Assembly: GCF_002019695.1 (NCBI RefSeq)
Contig: NZ_KV917376.1
Coordinates: 1,077,293-1,141,292, forward strand
Origin: Evansella clarkii
Lineage (GTDB): Bacteria > Bacillota > Bacilli > Bacillales > Salisediminibacteriaceae
DNA length: 64,000 bases
Reading direction: 5' to 3'
A program made the translations under genes and the position numbers. The number at the start of each line of letters is the position of its first letter. Position 1 is the stretch's first letter. Below are positions 36,934 to 50,753 of the stretch, one piece after another. The notes below the pieces were generated by a model. It was not told the DNA's origin. It searched no databases and was given only the letters and a program-made list of their open reading frames with translations.

Positions 36934-37821
36934 TTACCAGCCGCGGTCCTGCATGCGGTCTTTCTTTTCTAATGTAGAAATTTCAATACCCTTCATAGCC
37001 GTTCCAAGGTCTTTTGAAAGTTCAGCGATTAATTTATAATCTTCGTAATGAGTAGTTGCTTCAACAATTGCTCTTGCAAACTTCTCAGGGTTGTCTGATT
37101 TAAAGATGCCTGATCCTACGAAGACACCATCTGCTCCAAGCTGCATCATAAGTGCTGCGTCAGCAGGCGTAGCTACTCCGCCTGCTGCAAAGTTAACTAC
37201 AGGGAATTTTCCAGTCTCTTTAATCTCAAGAAGGATATTAAATGGCGCACCAATATTTTTTGCTTCAGTCATTAATTCATCTTCAGACATACCGATAACT
37301 TTTTTGATTTGAGATTGCATCATACGCATATGGCGTACAGCTTCTACGATGTTACCTGTTCCAGGCTCACCCTTTGTACGGATCATGGAAGCACCTTCAC
37401 CAATGCGTCGTGCTGCTTCTCCCAGGTCGCGGGCTCCGCAAACGAAAGGTACTGTGAAGTCACGCTTGTTTAAGTGGTAAACTTCATCAGCAGGAGTCAG
37501 AACTTCACTCTCATCAATATAATCTACTCCCATAGCTTCAAGTAAACGCGCTTCTACAATATGTCCGATACGTGCTTTTGCCATAACCGGAATAGATACC
37601 GCGTTCTGAACATCTTCTACAATAGTTGGATCTGCCATACGGGCAACTCCGCCTGCTGCACGAATATCTGAAGGGACACGTTCCAGTGCCATTACTGCCA
37701 CTGCTCCCGCTTCCTCAGCAATTTTAGCCTGCTCTGCATTTACAACGTCCATAATTACTCCGCCTTTTTGCATTTCGGCCATACCTCGTTTTACCAAGTC
37801 TGTTCCTGTTCTTTTCTCCAT
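36934..37821 (-). CDS. pdxS: Pyridoxal 5'-phosphate synthase, lyase subunit PdxS
   Basis: 295 residues, highly conserved TIM barrel ([46 protein letters not shown]). Makes PLP from ribose 5-phosphate, glyceraldehyde 3-phosphate and ammonia supplied by PdxT. Both catalytic lysines appear in their conserved settings ([15 protein letters not shown]). GGAGG precedes the ATG. Confidence 0.99.
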   Translation of the reverse strand: MEKRTGTDLVKRGMAEMQKGGVIMDVVNAEQAKIAEEAGAVAVMALERVPSDIRAAGGVARMADPTIVEDVQNAVSIPVMAKARIGHIVEARLLEAMGVDYIDESEVLTPADEVYHLNKRDFTVPFVCGARDLGEAARRIGEGASMIRTKGEPGTGNIVEAVRHMRMMQSQIKKVIGMSEDELMTEAKNIGAPFNILLEIKETGKFPVVNFAAGGVATPADAALMMQLGADGVFVGSGIFKSDNPEKFARAIVEATTHYEDYKLIAELSKDLGTAMKGIEISTLEKKDRMQDRGW

Positions 37822-38101
37822 TTATTTAATCCTCCTTAGGTAATATAGCTTAGTGATTTAAAAACACTATATAACGTTCCTATATTATTATAACGAAAAA
37901 TAAGAGCATTTCTATAAAATTAATCAATTATTTCACTTTTTCTTTATATTCATGAAGATTAATGATTGTTCTGCAGTTATATTCTTTGTCTGAAAAGGTG
38001 GTTTTATAAAGAAAACTTGACGAAGTCAGCAGCATAGCAGCACAAATACCGGAACTGAATTATTTACTGCTTCACCCTCTGAGTTTTTATTCTCCTATGT
38101 G
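37822..38101. other. Intergenic region upstream of pdxST
   Basis: About 280 bases with no gene. AT-rich TATAAT-like boxes near 37870-37890 on the minus strand probably belong to the pdxS promoter. Nothing else recognised. Confidence 0.45.
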
Positions 38102-38136
38102 TAAAAAAAGTGGGGGAAGCTCCCCCACTTTTTTAT
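38102..38136. terminator. Terminator of dacA
   Basis: AAGTGGGGGA, GC loop, TCCCCCACTT with T-runs on both sides, so it can work in either direction. Lies 49 bases after the dacA stop. Confidence 0.88.
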
Positions 38137-38185
38137 TTTCCAGAAAATATTGAGATGTTGACAATGCTTTATACGAAAGGATGAA

Positions 38186-39586
38186 TTAGAACCAGCCTCT
38201 GACAGTATCAGCTACTGTAATCCATATACCGGAAAAGAACCCTCCGATACCTCTCATCATTAAAGCAAACCAGCCTGCTTTTTCGACACTCTCGTTTGCA
38301 ACAAGATCCACAGAACGCTGATCAGCCCCGTCACCTTGCAGATAACTTTCTCCGCCTGTATATTCTACGGTAACAGTTCCAATAACCTGACCTTCTTCAA
38401 TCGGGGCTAAAAGCCTGCCCTCTTCGTCAAGCAATTCTCCATCCAGCTCCACAGAATAGGAGTATTCTTCTTCTCCACCGTTAGGAAGGACACTTGAAAC
38501 AGAATCAGCAGTTGACACTGACACTTCGTCTTCTTTTCCTCTAACTACTTCTATTGTTTCGTAGCCTTCAATATCAGTATTTGCAGAAATAATTTCCTGT
38601 TTGGAAAAACTGTTAAAACCATACTCCATTAATCTTTCAGTTTCCGTAAAGCGTTCATGCTCAGAATCTGCTTTCATTACAACGGTAATCAAACGCTGCC
38701 CGTCTTTTTCAGCAGTACCTGTAAAACAATATCCTGCTGCATTTGTAAATCCGGTTTTCAGCCCATCAACAGGTGCGTAGTCCAGGTCACCGTACATAGT
38801 CCCTTCCAGCATCCAGTTCCAGTTCTGCATATTAATAGCATCAGAAGTACCTTCCTGGAAGACTTTTTCCGGAATACTTGCTGTATCAAGGACCTCTGGG
38901 AAGTCATTTACAAGATGAAAGGCAAGGGTAGCGGCCGCTCTTGCTGACATATAGTTATCATCGTCAGCACCAGTGCCTTCAGGGTGATTACCATTAAGCA
39001 ATGAATTAGGCAGCCCTGTGGAATTTACAAATTGAAAATCACCAAGGTCTTCAGCGGCAATTTCTTCGAGATTATCTATGCCGTATTGTTCTCCTTCTTC
39101 ACGAAGCAGTTTTCCTAACCCGAGCTCTTTCCCTTTTTCATTCATTCTCTCAACAAACTGTCCTGTTGAGCCGGCGATTAATTCAGCTAAGGCCATCGTT
39201 GATGCATTAGCTGAATATATAGCAACAGATTCATAAAGTTCTTTAACTGTATAATCTCTGTCAGTACGAAGCATTACATTGGAAAGACCTTGGTTATGAG
39301 ACATTTCAGCCAGATAATCACTAATCGGCACTGTCTGATCCCAGGAGATTTCCCCATTATGAACTGCTTCAAGAATCAAGTATTCACTCATCATTTTTGT
39401 CATACTAGCAGGAGGCAGAGGCTGATCTACATTTTTTTCGTATAATATCTTTCCAGTGTCAGCATCCACTAAAATCGCTGTATCTGCATTTGGCTCAAAG
39501 CTTGCTTCAGCATGGCTCCCGACAGAAAACACACTCATGAAACTAAAAACAACCAATAAACTAAAAATCCCCATTCTCTTAATCAT
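38186..39586 (-). CDS. dacA: D-alanyl-D-alanine carboxypeptidase (PBP5 type)
   Basis: 466 residues from the ATG at 39586 (GGAGAGG nine bases upstream; an earlier ATG six codons up has its ribosome site too close). Signal peptide (about 1-28), then a class A low-molecular-weight PBP: S-M-T-K active site (PASMTKMM), S-A-N (IYSANAS), K-T-G (GLKTGFT). C-terminal PBP5 domain and a final amphipathic membrane anchor (MRGIGGFFSGIW...). Trims the last D-Ala of peptidoglycan. Same position as in B. subtilis. Confidence 0.96.
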   Translation of the reverse strand: MIKRMGIFSLLVVFSFMSVFSVGSHAEASFEPNADTAILVDADTGKILYEKNVDQPLPPASMTKMMSEYLILEAVHNGEISWDQTVPISDYLAEMSHNQGLSNVMLRTDRDYTVKELYESVAIYSANASTMALAELIAGSTGQFVERMNEKGKELGLGKLLREEGEQYGIDNLEEIAAEDLGDFQFVNSTGLPNSLLNGNHPEGTGADDDNYMSARAAATLAFHLVNDFPEVLDTASIPEKVFQEGTSDAINMQNWNWMLEGTMYGDLDYAPVDGLKTGFTNAAGYCFTGTAEKDGQRLITVVMKADSEHERFTETERLMEYGFNSFSKQEIISANTDIEGYETIEVVRGKEDEVSVSTADSVSSVLPNGGEEEYSYSVELDGELLDEEGRLLAPIEEGQVIGTVTVEYTGGESYLQGDGADQRSVDLVANESVEKAGWFALMMRGIGGFFSGIWITVADTVRGWF

Positions 39587-39690
39587 CTTGCTTACCCTCT
39601 CCATTCTCTCCCATTAATCTATATTGAATATAATTTTTTCTCCAAGTTATTACAAAATACTCGCAGACAAACGTCATTTTATCATATAAA

Positions 39691-39725
39691 CAAAAAAAAG
39701 AATAGATAGAGGAGACCTCTATCTA
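39691..39725 (-). terminator. Terminator of guaB
   Basis: TAGATAGAGG, TCT loop, CCTCTATCTA followed by TTCTTTTTTTTG on the minus strand. Confidence 0.88.
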
Positions 39726-39753
39726 CCATTACATTTGGCTTATTTTTTTACCA

Positions 39754-41285
<1,532 letters not shown>

Positions 41286-41354
41286 GATAACATTCATAAC
41301 ACAGTACATTTATTTAATTTATTTAACCTATAAAATAGCAGAGGTGGGAAATGC

Positions 41355-42308
41355 ATGGATGGAAAAAATAACTTTATAACGTTTTTCCAGTCAGCAGAAT
41401 ATGTAAAAAAGCATTTAGAATCCCGCTATAAAGAAAATAATATTCCAAATGCAACTGAACTGGCATATAAAAATGGTTTTTCACTTGTATATTATATTAA
41501 AATGGGCGAAAGTTTTTTTATGCAGGGCAAAGAAGTTCCAGTATCCATTAAACCTGTCCTTTATTATTACGGATTAAGCAACTGGCTGAAAGGAGTCCTT
41601 CTCACTCACGACCCTTTTTATCCTTCTACGACTCAAGTGCTTGCACATGGAGTTTCTGCAAGAAAGAGAAAAAAACAAGGATACTGTTTCTTAAACGATG
41701 AAATAAAAGTGCAGAAAGACGGTTTTTTTCCATGTATTTCAGAAAAGATCTTTAACATTAAACAGGTGACCGGTGAGAAATATAAAATGAGGCACTTACT
41801 AATGAGGATACCAGAACTCAATCCATTGTTTACAGAACTGGAAACAGAAAAACCGCTTGTTCCTGCTGTCCTGGATTCTGACGGTTCCGTTGTTGTTCCT
41901 TTAAAGCTGCTGGAGAGACTTAATTTAACCATTTCAAAGTATGAAAAAATTCTTAGCGATCATACGGGGTCAGATGTACACTGTATAGCTGATAAAGGAG
42001 AAGTAAAAATTCTGAATGGAAAAGTAGATCTTCATCAACTCCCTGTATATAAAAGCCTTGACCAGTTACTATATATACCTGCATTGCTTCCGCTCTACAA
42101 TAAACTGCCTGAAGTCCTTTCACACTTCCTGGTACTTTTTAATTTAAGTATGATCTGCAGATATGAAACAGAATGGTGGGGAGAAGTGCTTTACTCTTTT
42201 TCATCTAACGATAAACCCTTTATCGAGTACTTTCTGGATATCACTGCACAAAAAGCACCAAGACTATTAGAAACCATGTTTTTTCCTGATAAAGAACATA
42301 ATCGTTAA
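41355..42308 (+). CDS. yaaC: YaaC-family protein
   Basis: 317 residues, reading opposite to its neighbours, as yaaC does next to guaB in B. subtilis. GAGGTGG seven bases before the ATG. It begins FITFFQSAEYVKKHLESRYK; the motif HGVSARKRKKQGY and an end region with YETEWWGEVLY match the YaaC-like family pattern as I know it. No membrane helices or clear catalytic motif. Function unknown. Ends at a bidirectional terminator shared with megL. Confidence 0.9.
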   Translation: MDGKNNFITFFQSAEYVKKHLESRYKENNIPNATELAYKNGFSLVYYIKMGESFFMQGKEVPVSIKPVLYYYGLSNWLKGVLLTHDPFYPSTTQVLAHGVSARKRKKQGYCFLNDEIKVQKDGFFPCISEKIFNIKQVTGEKYKMRHLLMRIPELNPLFTELETEKPLVPAVLDSDGSVVVPLKLLERLNLTISKYEKILSDHTGSDVHCIADKGEVKILNGKVDLHQLPVYKSLDQLLYIPALLPLYNKLPEVLSHFLVLFNLSMICRYETEWWGEVLYSFSSNDKPFIEYFLDITAQKAPRLLETMFFPDKEHNR

Positions 42309-42361
42309 AAAAAAGGCTGTATAATTATCTGTTTTGAACAGATAAGTAAAAACAGCCTTTC
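42309..42361. terminator. Bidirectional terminator between yaaC and megL
   Basis: AAAGGCTGT and ACAGCCTTT enclose a second inner hairpin (TTATCTGTT/AACAGATAA). A/T-runs on both sides serve the converging genes. Confidence 0.8.
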
Positions 42362-42369
42362 CCGTTACT

Positions 42370-43560
42370 CTAAAGAGTATATAACGCCTGCTCTAAATCG
42401 TTCCAAATATCACCCGCATTTTCAAGTCCCACAGATAATCTGAGTAATGAATCGGTAATCCCCATCTTTTCCCTTTCCTTTTCTGGCACAACTGCATGAG
42501 TCATTGTTGCTGGATGCTGAATTAGTGTTTCCGCATCCCCTAAACTCACCGCTACTTTGATTAAGGAAAGCTCGTTCATTAATTTCTGGGCAGCTTTTTT
42601 TCCGCCAAGCACTTCAAAACTAATCAGGCCTCCGTAATTTCTCATTTGTTTCCTTGCAAGATTATACTGAGGAAATTCAGGATCCCCCGGATAAACTATT
42701 TCCTTTACTTTTGGATGCTCCTTAAGCTTCTTAAAAATGCTGAATGTGTTATCGCAATGCCGGTCCATCCTCACAGCAAGAGTTTTTAAACCTCGGATTA
42801 ACAGCCAGGCATCAAAAGGAGACAGTACTCCCCCTATATCTTTTTGAGTTGTCATCCTCAATTCCTGCATAAATTCTGACTTGCCCACCGCCAGACCTGC
42901 AATCACGTCTCCATGGCCGCCAATATACTTTGTTGCACTGTGTATTACTACGTCTGCACCCATTTGCAGGGGCTGCTGAAGGTAAGGAGAACAGAAGGTA
43001 TTATCCACTACTACTTTCAGATTGTGCTCCTTTGCAGTATCTACTGCCATTTTTATATCAACAAGTCTCATTGTAGGATTAATAGGTGTTTCAATATATA
43101 AAAGTTTTGTGTTATTTTTTACTTTGTTTAAAATAGCGTCTTTATTATTCATATCTATTAAATCGTATTCTATATTGAACTTCTCATTTATCATTTGCAG
43201 AAATCCAAATGTACACCCATATACTCCTTCAGATACGATCAGGTGGTCTCCAGCTTTCAGTAAGCCAATCAGGACAGCTGAAACAGCTGCCATTCCTGAT
43301 CCAAAGGCAACTCCTTCTTCCCCTCCTTCTAAATTAGCAATTTTCCGTTCAAGTTCATTCACTGTCGGGTTACCAAGTCTCGAATAAATGTAACCGCTTT
43401 CATTTCCGGAAAAACGAGCCTCCCCTTGTTCTGCACTCTCAAACGCAAATGTTGAGGTTTGATACAGAGGTGTACTTAAGCTCCCATAATCATTACCTTT
43501 ATCAGGATTGAAAGACCCATGGATTAACCTTGTTTCAAGTTCTCTTTTATCTTCAGCCAT
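42370..43560 (-). CDS. megL: Methionine gamma-lyase (Cys/Met metabolism PLP enzyme)
   Basis: 396 residues from the ATG at 43560 (GGAGG eight bases upstream). Fold-type I PLP enzyme: YSRLGNPT, phosphate-cup SGMAAVSA, EGVYGCTFGF with the cysteine characteristic of methionine gamma-lyases, and PLP lysine in SATKYIGGHGD. It would split methionine to methanethiol, 2-oxobutyrate and ammonia. Cystathionine gamma-synthase/lyase are related alternatives; the YGCTF cysteine favours MegL. Not part of the B. subtilis order here. Confidence 0.85.
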   Translation of the reverse strand: MAEDKRELETRLIHGSFNPDKGNDYGSLSTPLYQTSTFAFESAEQGEARFSGNESGYIYSRLGNPTVNELERKIANLEGGEEGVAFGSGMAAVSAVLIGLLKAGDHLIVSEGVYGCTFGFLQMINEKFNIEYDLIDMNNKDAILNKVKNNTKLLYIETPINPTMRLVDIKMAVDTAKEHNLKVVVDNTFCSPYLQQPLQMGADVVIHSATKYIGGHGDVIAGLAVGKSEFMQELRMTTQKDIGGVLSPFDAWLLIRGLKTLAVRMDRHCDNTFSIFKKLKEHPKVKEIVYPGDPEFPQYNLARKQMRNYGGLISFEVLGGKKAAQKLMNELSLIKVAVSLGDAETLIQHPATMTHAVVPEKEREKMGITDSLLRLSVGLENAGDIWNDLEQALYTL

Positions 43561-43861
43561 ACTCTCACCCTCCATATATTTACTTCTCAATTATATTATA
43601 CAGAAGCGAGACTGTTGCCGGGAACATTTTCATAAATTTGCTTATTAAACCAGGGTTTCGCACTAACAGAAACGCTCTGCTTCTTCCTAAGAAAGCCTTC
43701 AATAACTGAGGTACATAGATGTCGCGACAAGCGGTGAATAACTTTCCTTTAAGGATCTATTCATATCGCTTTGCGATACAGGAGATATTTTTGTTGGCTG
43801 TTCTTCCTTGTGAGCAGACTTTAAATTGTAACTATAAGAGGCGTTGTTTTTCTCCTGTTTC
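43561..43861. other. Intergenic region upstream of megL
   Basis: About 300 bases carrying the promoter side of megL. No S-box or T-box motifs were found, although the enzyme acts on methionine. No gene recognised. Confidence 0.45.
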
Positions 43862-44440
43862 CTCACTCATACTTCTTCTCTTAACCTGGCACCGGCGGAC
43901 CGGGTTCACTCGAACCAGGTTCAGCGATGCCAACTTGGGTTGGGCGCTTTTTCTTCCGTTTCCTCACTCATACTCCTTCTCTTAACCTGACACCGGCGGA
44001 CCGGGTTCACTCGGACCGGGTTCAGCGGTGCCACCTTGAGTTGATCCCTTTTTCTCCCGTATCCTCACTCATACTTCTTCCCACAACCTGGCACCGGCGG
44101 ACCGGGTTCAGCGGTGCCACCTTGAGTTGATCCCTTTTTCTCCCGTATTCTCACTCATACTCCTTCCCACAACCTGGCACTGGTGGACCGGGTTCACTCG
44201 AACCGGGTTCAGCGGTGCCACCTTGAGTTGATCCCTTTTTCTCCCGTATTCTCACTCATACTCCTTCCCACAACCTGGCACTGGTGGACCGGGTTCACTC
44301 GAACCGGGTTCATCGGTGCCACCTTGAGTTGATCCCTTTTTCTCCCGTATTCTTACTCATACTCCTTCCCACAACCTGGCACTGGTGGACCGGGTTCACT
44401 CGAACCGGGTTCATCGGTGCCACCTTGAGTTGGAACCTCT
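43862..44440. repeat. Six tandem ~101-bp units, each with a long imperfect palindrome
   Basis: Units begin (CTCACTCATACT) at 43862, 43963, 44064, 44150, 44251 and 44352, a 101-base period. Each holds GGCACCGG...GGACCGGGTTCA, a CTCG loop and GAACCGGGTTCAGCGGTGCC, an imperfect hairpin of about 45 bases. The third unit is 86 bases: a 15-base segment between two CCGGGTTCA copies has been lost. Units 4-6 share changes (GGCACTGGTGG), showing local duplication. No coding frame is conserved across units. Confidence 0.9.
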
Positions 44441-44555
44441 TTTTCCTCCCGGTTTAGCCTCACAATACAGCACGCCGTTTAATTTTATCTTTAGCATTTT
44501 ACTAATGTAAAAATTGCTCCGACTATATAAATAACCCTTTTATCTGCCTCTGGAC

Positions 44556-44652
44556 TTTTCGCGCCTAACAGAGGATTTATCACGCGTAACTTATACTTTA
44601 TCGCGCCGAATTATCACATATACGCGCCAAAGTCTCTTCTTATTGCGCCAAC
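44556..44652. repeat. GCGC-type motifs spaced about 21 bases apart
   Basis: GCGCC occurs at 44561, 44603, 44624 and 44645, with a related GCGTA at 44584; spacings are 23, 19, 21 and 21 bases in AT-rich DNA. The period is about two helical turns. It may be a degenerate tandem repeat or a protein-binding array. Confidence 0.5.
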
Positions 44653-44682
44653 TTCATAAATCTGTTGCTTACGCAGTGTAAA

Positions 44683-44948
44683 AGAACACAAAAAAAGACA
44701 CCCTCAATAGAGAATGTCTTTTTATCTGCCCAGCGGCGTCCTACTCTCACAGGGGCGAGCCCCAACTACCATCGGCTTACTCGATTCCCGATGAACGGCG
44801 AATCTCTTCGTCAGCTGCACTCCTTCGATTCTCATGGGCAGAGCCCACTCCGAGTCTCTTTCGCTTGCTTCCTCGACCTTCTTGTTCCTCTGGCCTCTCG
44901 TACTTCCTTAACTAATTATAGATAAAACCACATCCACCTTATGGGGGA
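44683..44948 (-). pseudogene. Truncated 5S rRNA unit A with its own terminator
   Basis: 266-base unit. In minus-strand sense it holds about 50 bases of the 5S 3' part (44726-44776, with small changes from the intact gene) followed by the AAAGACATTCTC terminator. Upstream of the 5S fragment is spacer-like DNA (CTTCGTCAGCTGC, TTGCTTCCTCGACC) resembling the 16S-23S spacer at 48538-48635. Cannot make 5S rRNA. Confidence 0.85.
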
Positions 44949-45214
44949 AGAACACAAAAAAAAGACACCCTCAAAAGAGAATGTCTTTTTATCTGCCCAG
45001 CGGCGTCCTACTCTCACAGGGGCGAGCCCCAACTACCAGCGGCTTACTCGATTCCCGATGAACGGCGAATCTCTTCGTCAGCTGCACTCCTTCGATTCTC
45101 ATGGGCAGAGCCCACTCCGAGTCTCTTTCGCTTGCTTCCTCGACCTTCTTGTTCCTCTGGCCTCTCGTACTTCCTTAACTAATTATAGATAAACCACATC
45201 CACCTTATGGGGGA
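44949..45214 (-). pseudogene. Truncated 5S rRNA unit B, tandem copy of unit A
   Basis: Second 266-base copy directly adjoining unit A and almost identical (few differences, such as CAGC for CATC), so the duplication followed the truncation and is recent. Contains the same 5S fragment and terminator. Confidence 0.85.
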
Positions 45215-45221
45215 AGAACAC

Positions 45222-45255
45222 AAAAAAAGACACCCTCAAAAGAGAATGTCTTTTT
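45222..45255 (-). terminator. Terminator of the rRNA operon
   Basis: Minus strand GACATTCTC, TTTT loop, GAGGGTGTC then TTTTTTTG, directly after the 5S gene. The same hairpin is repeated in units A and B, giving three terminators in a row. Confidence 0.88.
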
Positions 45256-45259
45256 ATCT

Positions 45260-45376
<117 letters not shown>

Positions 45377-45390
45377 CTATGTAATTGAAA

Positions 45391-45515
45391 GGTGTCTAGC
45401 TTCAGCGCCTACTCGTTCGAGGTCACTTCGGTCCGTCAATCGAAGCTTAAATACTTGCTTTTTCTTGCCGGTCCTCCAGTGCTTGTCGCTCGTGTACGAG
45501 GCGCTTACGCTTTTC
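45391..45515. repeat. Bacillaceae-type interspersed repeat in the 23S-5S spacer
   Basis: About 125 bases with inverted ends: GTGTCTAGCTTCAGCGCCT on one side and AGGCGCTTACGCTTTTC on the other, with inner GTCACTTCGGTCCG and CTCCAGTGCTTGTCG. This layout is familiar from short interspersed repeats found in many copies in Bacillus-like genomes. Here it lies inside the rRNA transcript. Confidence 0.75.
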
Positions 45516-45562
45516 GTGTTGCCCTCTCAAAACTGGATAACTTTTTTCTGATTGATAATCTT
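45516..45562 (-). other. 3' half of the pre-23S processing stem
   Basis: On the transcript this reads GATTATCAATCAG then GTTATCCAGTTTTGAGAGG. It is complementary to the boxA-containing segment before 23S (about 48755-48795: CTTTGAAAACTGGATAAC and ACTGATTGATGATC). The two should pair to bring the 23S ends together for RNase processing. Confidence 0.75.
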
Positions 45563-45580
45563 GCTTAGTAAGACTTAATT

Positions 45581-48512
<2,932 letters not shown>

Positions 48513-48888
48513 CGTTTTTGCGGCAGATAACCGTCGGATATCTTCGTCAACTGCGCCTTCTCGTTCCTGTCGCGTATTGGTATACGCTCAGTCATTCGAA
48601 AGCTTGTTTCCTCGATCTCCTTGGTTCTCCTTGCAAAAACCTTAATAAAAGGTTTTTTACGCAATTATGGCGTCTACATTTAGCCTTATCTAAGACACTC
48701 GGTTGTACTCGTTAAAAGTTTGCACTTTTAATTAAAACAACCGGTGATCATCAATCAGTTAATCGTTATCCAGTTTTCAAAGGGCAATAATGAGACAAGT
48801 ATGTCTCTAAATTGAAGGATTTATTCCTTCAAAACTGAACAAAAGCTCAAGCGAAGCTTTAAAAAGGTATGAGCCTTTTAAGCTCCTT
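48513..48888 (-). other. 16S-23S spacer without tRNA genes
   Basis: 376 bases. Holds the 3' half of the pre-16S stem (48826-48857), a boxA (CTTTGAAAACTGGATAAC, about 48763-48785) and the 5' half of the pre-23S stem. No tRNA-Ile or tRNA-Ala cloverleaf is present, unlike the rrnO and rrnA operons of B. subtilis. Confidence 0.8.
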
Positions 48889-50459
<1,571 letters not shown>

Positions 50460-50539
50460 TTGAAACGAGTTTGATGTCTCTGACATCATTTAATTTGAAA
50501 GATTACTCTTTCGATTGACGGGATATTTAAAATATCCCA

Positions 50540-50571
50540 CTTCGCTTGGCTTTTTGTTTAGTTTTCAAAGG
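50540..50571 (-). other. boxA and 5' half of the pre-16S stem, right operon
   Basis: Transcript CCTTTGAAAACTAAAC and following AAGCGAAG can pair with the segment after 16S at 48826-48857 over about 30 bases with few mismatches. This is the pre-16S processing stem and includes the antitermination boxA. Confidence 0.75.
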
Positions 50572-50604
50572 TCAAAATGTTTTGTCGTTTTTGGCGACTT
50601 AACT

Positions 50605-50633
50605 ATCATAACATTTTCGCAAATGAGAGTCAA
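50605..50633 (-). promoter_or_regulatory. rRNA promoter P2, right operon
   Basis: TTGACT, 17 bases, TATGAT on the minus strand, matching the left operon's P2. Confidence 0.85.
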
Positions 50634-50697
50634 TAACTTTTTTAAAAAAATATTTTTGCTCGCTTGCTCAGTCGCTTTCTTTTCGGCGACAAGTAAT

Positions 50698-50726
50698 AAT
50701 ATATCACAGATGAATTATCATAGCAA
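50698..50726 (-). promoter_or_regulatory. Weak rRNA promoter P1, right operon
   Basis: The -10 TATATT is kept, but the -35 is TTGCTA rather than TTGACT (17-base spacer). Similarity to the left operon ends at 50706, inside this promoter, so P1 strength probably differs between the operons. Confidence 0.55.
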
Positions 50727-50753
50727 GCATAAATTATATTAAAATATTAAATC

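Noticed and set aside
43561-43861. S-box or T-box riboswitch upstream of megL
   Set aside because: Neither conserved core was found in the leader.
43862-44440. Possible CRISPR array
   Set aside because: Units are about 101 bp and repeat almost entirely, without short repeats separated by unique spacers; no cas genes nearby.
48513-48888. tRNA-Ile/tRNA-Ala in the 16S-23S spacer
   Set aside because: Looked for because B. subtilis has them here, but no TTCGAATCC-type T-arm or acceptor stem was found.
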